Position numbers and translations under genes: made by a program
From: Acidovorax radicis N35
Lineage (GTDB): Bacteria > Pseudomonadota > Gammaproteobacteria > Burkholderiales > Burkholderiaceae_C
Assembly: GCF_000204195.1 (NCBI RefSeq)
Contig: NZ_AFBG01000007.1
Location: 1-64,000, forward strand
Length of the DNA stretch: 64,000 nt
Direction of reading: 5' to 3'
In this document: one piece after another, positions 1 to 7,642 of the stretch
How positions within the stretch are numbered: position 1 is the stretch's first letter
Layout: each line of letters starts with the position of its first letter
The notes under the pieces: generated by a model
Told to the model about the DNA's origin: nothing
Seen by the model: the letters and a program-made list of their open reading frames with translations, nothing else
Databases searched by the model: none

Positions 1-475
1 GTTGGGCTACCTACCCTTCAGCCAGGCCGGTGGCGCCTTGTTGTTCCACCTGCTGTCCAAGCTGTACGAGCACACCAGCGTGATGATCACCACCAACCTG
101 ACGTTCGCGGAGTGGTCCACGGTGTTCGGCGATGCCAAGATGACCACTGCGTTGCTGGATCGCTTGACCCATCACTGCCACATCATCGAGACGGGCAACG
201 AGTCCTACCGCTTCCGCCACAGCACGCACGAAGCCAAGGGGCGCATCAAGGCCCGTGAGCAGACCAAGAAGGCAGCAGCGGCCCAGGTTAGCGAGACCGC
301 GGAGGAAAGGGCCTCGCCTGATGGCTCGGCCATACTGACCACGACTTCAAAGAAAGGAGGACCTACCGAAGCATCCACCCTATAGTTATCCACAGCTGGC
401 TTCAAATGGAACCAGCTCTAGCCCCTGGTCAATGTTCGACTGGCACTGCTGATCACGATTGCACTGGCGCTAACA
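1..475 (+). mobile_element. Right end of an IS21-family insertion sequence (left part outside window)
   Basis: The visible part holds the C-terminal coding region of an IstB helper ATPase and about 90 bp of non-coding tail. IS21 elements usually end in CA and carry repeated subterminal motifs. Here the tail has related blocks around 'GGCACTGC' (442-449) and 'GCACTGGCGC' (461-470) and stops at a plausible CTAACA end at 475. The exact end and the target duplication cannot be confirmed because the left end and the istA transposase lie outside the window. Confidence 0.6.
2..385 (+). CDS. istB: IS21-family transposition helper ATPase IstB, C-terminal part
   Basis: This is the last 127 residues of an IstB-like AAA+ ATPase, which helps the IstA transposase select and join target DNA. 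The visible segment has the conserved end of the ATPase core: a stretch containing [11 protein letters not shown], then the sensor-like TTNLTFAEW, then [19 protein letters not shown] and YRFRHS. The N-terminal Walker A and B motifs lie upstream of the window, so whether the copy is intact cannot be judged. The Lys/Ala-rich C-terminal tail after the conserved core is normal variation. No istA is visible. Confidence 0.85.
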   Translation: MGYLPFSQAGGALLFHLLSKLYEHTSVMITTNLTFAEWSTVFGDAKMTTALLDRLTHHCHIIETGNESYRFRHSTHEAKGRIKAREQTKKAAAAQVSETAEERASPDGSAILTTTSKKGGPTEASTL

Positions 476-556
476 CTGGAGGCTCAGTAGTAGCAGTGGC
501 AGTGGCAGCAGCCGCTGTGGCCCATTGGCGTGTGGCCAGGCCGGGAATCGGAGTCA

Positions 557-583
557 GGGGCTACCATCGGTAGCCCTTTTTTC
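557..583 (+). terminator. Rho-independent terminator
   Basis: GGGCTACC and GGTAGCCC form an 8-bp perfect stem around a 3-nt loop, followed by six T. It points rightward, about 80 bp past the IS end. The gene it once served is probably displaced or cut by the IS insertion. It could also stop read-through from the IS into the antisense of the PilZ gene. Confidence 0.75.
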
Positions 584-594
584 CATGCCCCGGG

Positions 595-969
595 TCAGTG
601 GGATGGCGTAGCCAGCGTCAGCTCGCCCAGATCCCGCTCCAGCAAGGCGGGGTCGCCCAATTGCAACTCGATCAGGCGGCGCAGGTGGGTCACGCTGTCC
701 AGGTCAATGCCGCGGCACAACAGGCCGGTGTGCAGGCCTTCGACATGCGCGACTTCGGTGGACATGGCGATGTGGTTGCCAGTTTCGGCCAGGGGGATGG
801 TGAGCTGGCACAGCATGCCGGCCTCCAGGTTCGCCTGGGCCGGCGCCATGAGCAGGGCGCCTTTGAGGGACAGGTCCAGCACATGCACGCTGAATGCATC
901 GGTCGACGTGGTCAGCAGGGCCGGTGCGTCAAAGCCGACGCGGACAAAGTGGCGGCGTTCGTGGGGCAT
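595..969 (-). CDS. PilZ-domain c-di-GMP-binding protein
   Basis: A 124-residue protein made almost wholly of one PilZ domain. The c-di-GMP-binding signatures are present: R-x3-R at residues 6-10 and D-x-S-x2-G at 32-37 (DLSLKG). PilZ proteins act as cytoplasmic receptors for c-di-GMP and change motility or surface properties. I chose the ATG at 969 because AGGAGA lies 5-6 nt upstream; an in-frame start at 1002 would add 11 residues without a better ribosome site. The gene is divergent from the large GGDEF-EAL gene, with 123 bp between them, so sensor enzyme and receptor may share control. The output partner is unknown. Confidence 0.88.
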   Translation of the reverse strand: MPHERRHFVRVGFDAPALLTTSTDAFSVHVLDLSLKGALLMAPAQANLEAGMLCQLTIPLAETGNHIAMSTEVAHVEGLHTGLLCRGIDLDSVTHLRRLIELQLGDPALLERDLGELTLATPSH

Positions 970-1092
970 CGCTGTCTCCTGGGCGAAGCGGTGGGTGGGC
1001 ACATGCTACTCCAAGCCCGACGAACGCAGATTGCATTTGGATGTTTTTGCAAGCTTTCGTTACCATGGGCTTTATTTGGTCAGGGCCAAGCT

Positions 1093-4050
1093 GTGAGTCC
1101 ATGCGTGTACCGGTTGGGTCGTCCCCGTGTCGGCTGGTTGCGATGGGCCGTGGTGTTGCCTTTGCTGTGGGCCTGCGCCTTTGCGCTGGCGGCTCCGCGC
1201 GAACTGCGTGTGGGGGTGTACTCCAACGAGCCCAAGGTGTTTGTGGATGCCGACGGCAAGCCCGCGGGCATCTTTGTGGACCTGCTGCAGCTGGTTGCGA
1301 CCCGTGAGCAGTGGACGTTGCGCTACGTCCCCTGCGATTGGCAGGACTGCCTGGATGCCCTGGCGGCCGGGCAGCTCGACCTGATGCCCGATGTGGCCCG
1401 CACCCGCGAGCGCGAGGGGCTTTACGACTTCCATGCCTCGCCGGTGCTGCACAGCTGGTCGCAGGTCTACCGCGCGCGTGGCAGTTCCATCCAGTCGATG
1501 TTCGATCTGACGGGCAAGCGCGTGGCGGTGCTCAAGGGCTCGGTGCAGCGCGCAACCTTCCTGAGCATGATGGACAGTTTTGGCATCGCGGTGCTGCTGA
1601 TTGACGCATCCACGTTGGCCGAGGCCTTCGCATTTGTACAAAATGGCGATGCTGACGCGGTGATTGCCAACCACCTGTTCGGCAACTTCCATGCAGCCCG
1701 GTTCGGGCTGGCGGATTCGGGCATCGTGTTTCAGCCCGCCTCCTTGTACTTTGCCACGGGCCGCGGGCGCAATGCCGATGTGCTGGAGGCCATCGACCGG
1801 TCGGTGCAGGACTGGCGCAGCGGCGCGGACGCGCAATACACCGACGTCCTGCGCCGCTGGGGTGGGCAGGAGCCGGGTTTGCACATCTCGCCCCTGGTGT
1901 GGTGGGGCGTTGCGGGGCTGGCGCTGTTCGGGCTGCTGGCCGCGCTCCTGGCCGTGGTCCTGCAGCGCAAGGTGCGGGAGCGCACACGCCACCTTCAGGC
2001 CAGCGAGCAGAAGTTGGCCGCCATCCTGGACAGCGTGGGCGCCTTCATCTACATCAAGGGGCGGGACTACCGCTACCAGTATGCGAACCGCCACATCCTG
2101 GAGCTGTTCGGGCGGCCTGCGAGCGACGTGGTCGGGCAGGACGATGCCGCTTTTTTTGACCCGCCCACCGCCGCGCAGCTTCAGGCGAACGACCGGCGCG
2201 TGCTGGAGCATGGCGAGCGGCTGGAAGTGGAGGAGGTCAACACCCACCTGGCCGATGGCGTGACCCGCGCCTACCTGTCGGTCAAGATTCCCCTTCGCCT
2301 GCCCGATGGCAGCATCCATGCGCTGTGCGGCATCTCCACCGACATCACCGAGCGGCGCAAGGCCGAGGAATCGCTGCGGATCGCGGCGTCGGTGTTCGAG
2401 TCGTTCGAGGGCATGGTGGTCACGGGGCCGGACCAGCGCATCCTGAAGGCCAACCGGTCGTATGCGCGCCTCACCGGCTACACCGTGGAGGAGCTGGTGG
2501 GCCAGACGCCGGGTGTGCTGCAGTCTGGCCGCCACGATGCGCAGTTTTACGAAGGCATGCACAGTGCACTGCGAAGCAGTGGCGCCTGGCAGGGCGAAGT
2601 GTGGAACCGGCGCAAGAACGGCGAGGTGTACCCCGCCTGGATCACGGTGACGGCTGTGTGTTCTCCGCAGGGCGAGGTCACCCACTATGTGGGCACGCAG
2701 ACCGACATCTCCCACCGCAAGGCTGCGGAGGAAGAGATCCGCCTGCTCGCGTTCTATGACCCGCTCACGGGCCTGCCCAACCGCCGCCTCATGACCGACC
2801 GCCTGCAGCATGGCCTGCTAGCGTCCGAGCGCTCTGGCGCGGGTGGGGCGCTGCTGTTTGTGGATCTCGACAACTTCAAGGATCTGAACGACACGCAGGG
2901 CCATGAGGTTGGCGACCAGCTCCTGCGCCAGGTGGCCGCCCGCCTGGGCGGCTGCGTGCGCAGTGGCGACACCGTGGCGCGGCTGGGGGGCGATGAGTTT
3001 GTGCTGCTGATCGAAGGGCTGAGCCCGCAGGCCAACGAGGCCGCCACCCAGGCGGAAGCCGTGGGGCGCGCGGTGCTGCAGGCGCTGGCCCAAGCCTATC
3101 CGCTCAGTGGCCACGCGTACCACAGCTCGTGCAGCATTGGCGTGGCCTTGTATGCCGATGCGCAGGGCTCGGTGGACGAGCTGCTCAAGCGGGGCGACAT
3201 GGCCATGTACCAGGCCAAGGGGGCCGGGCGCAACACGCTGCGGTTCTTCGACCCGCGCACCCAGGCGGCGGTCACGGCGCGCACGGCGCTGGAGTCCGGG
3301 ATGCGTGAGGCCTTGCGCGACGGCCAGTTCCTGTTGCACTACCAGGCCCAGATCAGCCAGGCCCACGGCATGGTGGGGGCCGAGGCGCTGGTGCGCTGGC
3401 AGCATCCGCAGCGCGGGCTTGTGTCGCCTGCCGAATTCATTCCGGTGGCTGAGGCTTCGGGCCTCATCGTGCCGCTGGGGGCGTGGATATTGCGCACGGC
3501 CTGCCTGCAACTGGTGGCGTGGGCGAACGATGCACACACCGCGCACTGGACCGTGGCCGTCAATGTGAGTGCGCGCCAGTTCCGCCACCCGCATTTTGTG
3601 GACGAGGTTCTGGGGATGCTCGAAGAAACGGGTGCCAACCCCCAGCGCCTGAAGCTGGAGCTGACCGAGACCCTGCTGCTCGACGACGTGGAGGAGACGA
3701 TCGAGCGCATGACCACGCTGCGGGCACTGGGCCTGGGGTTTTCGCTCGACGATTTCGGCACCGGTTATTCGTCCTTGAGCTACCTCAAGCGCCTTCCGCT
3801 CGACCAGCTCAAGATCGACCAGAGCTTTGTGCGCGATCTGCTCACCAACGCCAATGACGCCAGCATTGCCCGTACCATCGTCACCCTGGCCCAGAGCCTG
3901 GACCTGGGCGTGATTGCCGAAGGCGTGGAAACCTTCGAACAGCGCGACATGCTGGCCAGCCTGGGCTGCCACATGTGGCAGGGCTACCTGTTTGGACGGC
4001 CGGGGCCTGCCAGCGCGCTGCAGGACGCCTTGGCCGACACAGGGGGGTGA
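1093..4050 (+). CDS. Periplasmic-sensor PAS-PAS-GGDEF-EAL c-di-GMP enzyme
   Basis: A 985-residue inner-membrane protein. Order: signal/anchor helix (about 12-34), a solute-binding-protein type 3 sensor domain (about 35-255), a membrane helix (about 267-288), two PAS domains (about 303-545), GGDEF (about 550-710) and EAL (about 735-975). GGDEF is intact at 632-636 with an RxxD inhibitory site (RSGD) five residues before it. EAL is intact at 764-766, with the later ELTET, DDFGTGYSS and LKIDQSFV motifs. It could therefore make and break c-di-GMP in response to a small periplasmic ligand. No in-frame ATG precedes the signal peptide; GTG at 1093 is the likely start. The divergent PilZ gene is a natural receptor partner. 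Confidence 0.9.
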   Translation: MSPCVYRLGRPRVGWLRWAVVLPLLWACAFALAAPRELRVGVYSNEPKVFVDADGKPAGIFVDLLQLVATREQWTLRYVPCDWQDCLDALAAGQLDLMPDVARTREREGLYDFHASPVLHSWSQVYRARGSSIQSMFDLTGKRVAVLKGSVQRATFLSMMDSFGIAVLLIDASTLAEAFAFVQNGDADAVIANHLFGNFHAARFGLADSGIVFQPASLYFATGRGRNADVLEAIDRSVQDWRSGADAQYTDVLRRWGGQEPGLHISPLVWWGVAGLALFGLLAALLAVVLQRKVRERTRHLQASEQKLAAILDSVGAFIYIKGRDYRYQYANRHILELFGRPASDVVGQDDAAFFDPPTAAQLQANDRRVLEHGERLEVEEVNTHLADGVTRAYLSVKIPLRLPDGSIHALCGISTDITERRKAEESLRIAASVFESFEGMVVTGPDQRILKANRSYARLTGYTVEELVGQTPGVLQSGRHDAQFYEGMHSALRSSGAWQGEVWNRRKNGEVYPAWITVTAVCSPQGEVTHYVGTQTDISHRKAAEEEIRLLAFYDPLTGLPNRRLMTDRLQHGLLASERSGAGGALLFVDLDNFKDLNDTQGHEVGDQLLRQVAARLGGCVRSGDTVARLGGDEFVLLIEGLSPQANEAATQAEAVGRAVLQALAQAYPLSGHAYHSSCSIGVALYADAQGSVDELLKRGDMAMYQAKGAGRNTLRFFDPRTQAAVTARTALESGMREALRDGQFLLHYQAQISQAHGMVGAEALVRWQHPQRGLVSPAEFIPVAEASGLIVPLGAWILRTACLQLVAWANDAHTAHWTVAVNVSARQFRHPHFVDEVLGMLEETGANPQRLKLELTETLLLDDVEETIERMTTLRALGLGFSLDDFGTGYSSLSYLKRLPLDQLKIDQSFVRDLLTNANDASIARTIVTLAQSLDLGVIAEGVETFEQRDMLASLGCHMWQGYLFGRPGPASALQDALADTGG

Positions 4051-4077
4051 AGCCCGCAGTGGTCAGGTGGATGGGGT

Positions 4078-4150
4078 GTTTGCTATCATTTTGATTGCAT
4101 GAGGCGCTTTATCGATAGGCGGTGGCGGCCATTTTGGCTTGTAAAATGTG
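4078..4150 (+). repeat. Dispersed two-hairpin repeat, copy 1
   Basis: Matches the repeat family described in the findings: a TTTGCTAT arm, then GGCGCTTTATCGATAGGCGG in place of the GCGCTT/AAGCGC hairpin, then GGCCATTTT. It lies 28 bp after the GGDEF-EAL stop codon. A weak hairpin GCCCC-N6-GGGGC with a short T run follows near 4153-4177. Confidence 0.65.
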
Positions 4151-4310
4151 ATGCCCCCGACGTTGGGGCGTGTGGTTTTTGTCGCCATTCGCTGACATCT
4201 TTTGCACGCCAGGCGGAGTAGGGTGTGGCAGGCCTTGCGACAAACCAGGGCCTGTCCCCGCAACCGTCCACCTTGTGGCCGGTAGGGGCGGCAAAAACAA
4301 GGAGTTCCCG

Positions 4311-4802
4311 ATGAAAAACACCACCATGACCACGATGCTCTCAATCCGTCTTCTCTTGTCTGGCGCGATGGCCGCGCTGCTGCTGGCTGCGGCCGGTGGG
4401 GCCCACGCCCAGGCGTATGTCAATGCCACCGTGGGGGGCGAACTGGCGCCCGGCGTGTATGGCCGCATCAACATCGGCAATGCACCACCACCACCGCTGA
4501 TCTATGCAGAGCCCGTCATCATCCACCGCCCGGCGGTGGTGGTGCCACGCGCGCCGATCTACCTGTATGTGCCGCCAGGCCACGCCAAGAACTGGGGCAA
4601 ACATTGCGGCCGCTACAACGCCTGCAACCAGCCGGTGTACTTTGTGCAGGAGCCACCACCACGCCGTGGCCCCGCACACCGTGGCCACGGCCGCGATGAC
4701 CGCCGTTGGGACGACGACCACCGCCACGGTGGCAAACACGACCGTGACCATGACCGGGGGCGCGGCCATGGCAACGGCAAGGGCCACGGCAACCGCGATT
4801 GA
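4311..4802 (+). CDS. Secreted protein with His/Asp-rich tail, function unknown
   Basis: A 163-residue protein with a signal peptide (about residues 1-32, cut after GAHA-QA). The middle is rich in Pro and Val and has conserved-looking Cys-Gly and Cys-Asn pairs (CGRYNACNQP). The last 45 residues are almost all His, Arg, Asp and Gly (HRGHGRDDRR, DRGRGHGNGKGHG). AAGGAG stands 7 nt before ATG 4311, which fixes the start. I recognise only a general type of small periplasmic proteins found in this family of bacteria. The tail suggests metal or polyanion binding, but that is inference. A 260-bp leader of unknown role precedes it. Confidence 0.7.
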   Translation: MKNTTMTTMLSIRLLLSGAMAALLLAAAGGAHAQAYVNATVGGELAPGVYGRINIGNAPPPPLIYAEPVIIHRPAVVVPRAPIYLYVPPGHAKNWGKHCGRYNACNQPVYFVQEPPPRRGPAHRGHGRDDRRWDDDHRHGGKHDRDHDRGRGHGNGKGHGNRD

Positions 4803-4951
4803 GGGATCGATCGCTGGCGTTGGCTGACGGCGGGACCGGCCGGCCAGCTGCTCACAGCGTGGCGCCGTGCAAAGCAGGTGCAGGCCCGGCTGCACTTTGC
4901 GGGCGCCATCCCCGCAGGCACCCTGGCGCCAGCGGTTAAGCTCGGGCCCTT

Positions 4952-5731
4952 ATGGCCCAAGTCACTTTTTCTCCCCCGTTCACGGCCCCCTCCGAAGTCG
5001 CCAGCCAGCTGCGCCAGGCAGGCTACGCCGTGTTGTCGCCCGCCGACGTAGCCCGTTGGGTAGGCTGCGATCTTGCGGCTTTGATGGCTTTGAATGGCGA
5101 CTGGGCGGCATTGCCGCCGGACGATTTTCTCAAGGACGGCGGCCGCTACCGCCGCCGCCGCCATGCGTGTTTTGTGGCGCAGGGCGGGAGCCTGCAGCAG
5201 GTATCGCACCGAGCCCACTGGCAGCCTGTGGAATACAACGCGCTGCATGGCGGCATGGAGCGCTGGTTTGCGCCCATGGAGCCTGGCACTGTGGCCCAGC
5301 CCGTGTGGCAGCAGCTGCTGGCCGCGTTGGCCGGGGTGTCGGATGCCGTGTTTGCGCCCCCCGGTGCGCCCGTGCCCTGGTTCATCGAGGCGCACCAGTT
5401 CCGCATCGACACCACCGACGGCATTGGCCGGCCTACCCCTGAGGGCGCCCACCGCGATGGCGTGGACCTGGTGGCGGTCTTCCTGGTAGGGCGCGAAGGC
5501 GTCAAGGGCGGAGAGACACGCGTGTTTGAGGCGGCAGGCCCCAGCGGCCAGCGCTTTACGCTGACCGAGCCCTGGTCCTTGCTGCTGCTGGACGATGCCC
5601 GCATGATCCACGAGTCCACCCCCATCCAGCCCGTGTCCGAAGGCGGGTACCGCGACACCCTGGTGGTGACCTGTCGGCGTGGCAACTTCCAGGGGGCGGA
5701 TGTGGTGGGGCAGGCCGCAGCAGTGGGCTGA
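4952..5731 (+). CDS. 2OG-Fe dioxygenase family protein
   Basis: A 259-residue protein resembling the small 2-oxoglutarate/Fe(II) dioxygenase family (PF10014 type; family placed from memory). The iron triad is visible as H-R-D in EGAHRDGVD (about residues 167-175) and a distal His in MIHESTPI. The Arg of YRDTLVV is a good candidate for binding the 2-oxoglutarate carboxylate. Enzymes of this family hydroxylate free amino acids or related small molecules; the substrate here is unknown. There is no signal peptide, so it acts in the cytoplasm. It has no operon partner. Confidence 0.75.
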   Translation: MAQVTFSPPFTAPSEVASQLRQAGYAVLSPADVARWVGCDLAALMALNGDWAALPPDDFLKDGGRYRRRRHACFVAQGGSLQQVSHRAHWQPVEYNALHGGMERWFAPMEPGTVAQPVWQQLLAALAGVSDAVFAPPGAPVPWFIEAHQFRIDTTDGIGRPTPEGAHRDGVDLVAVFLVGREGVKGGETRVFEAAGPSGQRFTLTEPWSLLLLDDARMIHESTPIQPVSEGGYRDTLVVTCRRGNFQGADVVGQAAAVG

Positions 5732-5756
5732 ACGTAGGTGATTGACTGCGCCCGAT

Positions 5757-5770
5757 TTGATGCGAATCAA
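5757..5770 (+). promoter_or_regulatory. Predicted FNR/Anr box upstream of the universal stress gene
   Basis: TTGATGCGAATCAA is a perfect match to the FNR-family consensus TTGAT-N4-ATCAA. It lies 86 bp before the ATG of the universal stress protein gene, a normal distance for an activator site at -41.5 with a 5' leader of about 45 nt. FNR/Anr control of such genes under low oxygen is well known in other Proteobacteria; here it is inferred from sequence only. Confidence 0.75.
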
Positions 5771-5856
5771 GATGCGCGGTATGGTGGGCGTTCACACTGG
5801 CGTTATAGAAACCGGGCCACAAGCCGGGTCCACCGTTCAACCCAAGGAGAAGCACC

Positions 5857-6294
5857 ATGTTCAAGCACATTCTGGTTCCAGTCGATGGCTCCAACACCTC
5901 GATGCTGGCCGTGTCCAAGGCGGCCGCGCTGGCCAAGACCTTTGGCAGCGCCGTGACCGCGGTCTACGTGGTAGACCCCTATCCCTTCACCGGCGTGGGG
6001 GCCGATTTTGCCTACGGCCAAGCCCAGTACATCAATGCCGCCACGGCGGAAGCCAATGCAGCCCTGGAAGCCACGCGCAAAGCCATGGCCGAAGCCGGCG
6101 TGAACGTGACCACCTTGGTGGGCGAGGGCCATGCCGTGCACGACGGCATTCTGCGCGCGCTGGAGAGCACGGGCGCCGACCTCATCGTGATGGGTTCACA
6201 CGGCCGCCGAGGCCTTGAAAAGCTGGTGCTGGGCAGTGTCACGCAGCGCGTGCTGGGCGTGGTGCACATCCCGGTTCTGGTCGTGAGGGACTGA
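5857..6294 (+). CDS. Universal stress protein, UspA family
   Basis: A 145-residue single-domain Usp protein. It starts with the typical MFKHILVPVDGS strand and ends with the ATP-binding loop GSHGRRG followed by LGSVTQRV and PVLVVRD, so it is of the nucleotide-binding kind. Such proteins are cytoplasmic dimers made during stress or growth arrest. AAGGAG lies 7 nt before the ATG. The perfect FNR/Anr box upstream suggests induction at low oxygen. A strong terminator follows 11 bp after the stop, so the gene is its own transcription unit. Confidence 0.93.
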   Translation: MFKHILVPVDGSNTSMLAVSKAAALAKTFGSAVTAVYVVDPYPFTGVGADFAYGQAQYINAATAEANAALEATRKAMAEAGVNVTTLVGEGHAVHDGILRALESTGADLIVMGSHGRRGLEKLVLGSVTQRVLGVVHIPVLVVRD

Positions 6295-6305
6295 GCGCCA
6301 TCCCG

Positions 6306-6339
6306 ATGAAAAACGGCTCCGAAAGGAGCCGTTTTTCAT
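6306..6339 (+). terminator. Rho-independent terminator after the universal stress gene
   Basis: AAAACGGCTCC and GGAGCCGTTTT pair around a GAAA loop, with the T run in the distal arm. The whole 34-bp block is palindromic (ATGAAAAA...TTTTTCAT), so it could work in both directions. It would also shield the convergent Bug gene. Confidence 0.9.
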
Positions 6340-6423
6340 TTCAGTTCTCGATGACGCCGCGCCTCCGCGCATCCCACATTCCACAGCTCGTGGAGCAGGC
6401 ACACACCCCCGCCAGTGCACCCG

Positions 6424-6495
6424 TGGATCTGGCTCTGCCAGGCCACCGGGTGCGTCCCTCTTGGGGGAAGGCGCCGCAGGCGACTCAGGGGGGGC
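6424..6495 (+). repeat. GC-rich repeat family B, copy 1
   Basis: Contains GGCTCTGCCAGGCCACC, then GGGGGAAGGCGCCGCAGG, then CGACTCAGGGGG. It lies at the 3' junction between the convergent universal-stress and Bug genes. Related copies stand near 25.9, 43.3, 44.1 and 63.1 kb. Confidence 0.7.
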
Positions 6496-7478
6496 TACTC
6501 AATCTTTGCGCCCGAGGCTTCCACGATGCCCTTCCACTTGGCGTAGTCGGTCTTGAGCAGGGTGCCCAGCTGTGCCGCCGACATGGCTTCGGGTTCGGCG
6601 CCTTGGGCCTGGATGGCGGCCTTCATGTCGGGCGTGGCCAGCAGCTTGTTGATTTCGGCGTTCACAGCATTGACCACGGCAGCGGGCGTACCGGCGGGGG
6701 CAAACACGCCGTACCAGGTGCTCACGTCGAAGTCCTTGAAGCCCGATTCGGCCACGGTGGGCACTTCAGGCAGGGACGAGCTGCGCTTGGCCGAGGTCAC
6801 GGCCAGGGGGCGCAGCTTGCCGGACTTGATCTGGCCCATGGCCGACGGCAGCGACGAGACCAGCAGGTCCACGTTGCCTGCCAGCGCGTCCATGAGCGCG
6901 GGGTTGGAACCCTTGTAGGGGATGTGGCTGAGCTTCACGCCAGCGGCCTTCTCGAACAGGTCGCCCGCCAGGTGGATCGACGTGCCGTTGCCGGGCGAGC
7001 CATAGGTGATGGTGCCGGGCGCGGCCTTGGCGGCGGCCACCACGTCGGCCAGGGTCTTGTACTTGGAGTTGACGCTGGTGGCGATGACGACGGGCGTGTA
7101 GGCCACGTGGGCGACGGCGGTCAGGTCCTTGGTGGGGTCCCAGGGCAGGTTCTTGTAGAGCCAGGGGCCGATCACGAGGTTGTCCTTCTGGCCCATCACG
7201 AGGTCATAGCCCGTGGGTGCTGCCTTAACGGCCTCGCCGATGCCGATGGTGCCGCCCGCGCCGGCCTTGTTGTCGGCCACCACGGTCCACTTGGCGCTTT
7301 CGGTGAGTTTGGTGGCCACCAGGCGTGAGAGGATGTCGGTGCCGCCGCCGGGCGGGAAGGGCACGATCAGTCGGATGGGCTTGGTGGGGTAGGCCGCAGC
7401 CGGTGCGGGAGTCTGGGCGTGCGCGGTGGTGCCCACGGCAAAAGCAAGTGCGGTGAGGGAAAGCAGGGTGCGAATCAT
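6495..7478 (-). CDS. Bug-family tripartite tricarboxylate transporter substrate-binding protein
   Basis: A 327-residue periplasmic binding protein of the Bug/TctC family. A signal peptide ends near residue 22 (TTAHAQ). Family marks follow: YPTKPIRLIVPFPPGGGTD, DNKAGAGGTIG, and YGVFAPAGTP. These proteins bind carboxylates or related small molecules and normally serve TctA/TctB permeases, but Betaproteobacteria have many orphan copies, as here with no permease nearby. The ligand cannot be told from sequence. The next gene in the same direction is a thiolase 164 bp upstream, so co-transcription is possible but unproven. Confidence 0.92.
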   Translation of the reverse strand: MIRTLLSLTALAFAVGTTAHAQTPAPAAAYPTKPIRLIVPFPPGGGTDILSRLVATKLTESAKWTVVADNKAGAGGTIGIGEAVKAAPTGYDLVMGQKDNLVIGPWLYKNLPWDPTKDLTAVAHVAYTPVVIATSVNSKYKTLADVVAAAKAAPGTITYGSPGNGTSIHLAGDLFEKAAGVKLSHIPYKGSNPALMDALAGNVDLLVSSLPSAMGQIKSGKLRPLAVTSAKRSSSLPEVPTVAESGFKDFDVSTWYGVFAPAGTPAAVVNAVNAEINKLLATPDMKAAIQAQGAEPEAMSAAQLGTLLKTDYAKWKGIVEASGAKIE

Positions 7479-7642
7479 GGTGAGAGATGTCTCCGTCGGT
7501 TCAATCGATGGGGCGGCTGCGCGGGTGCGCTGCCCTGGTCTTGGTGCCAGCCGCGGATGATCGCCGATCCTCCGCAGCGCAGACCTTGCCGATACAGGAT
7601 GGCAGCATCGCCGGTGGCGATGCCGCCGTGCCCTGCGTGCGG

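Noticed and set aside
476..573. Short open frame between the IS end and the terminator, possibly the C-terminal remnant of a gene cut by the IS
   Set aside because: Only about 32 codons of Ala/Val-rich sequence with its stop inside the terminator stem; no recognisable family.
4180..4310. Cobalamin-type or manganese-type riboswitch before the His-rich gene
   Set aside because: CCCCGCAAC and GGAGTAG look alike in part, but the other conserved blocks of either class are missing.
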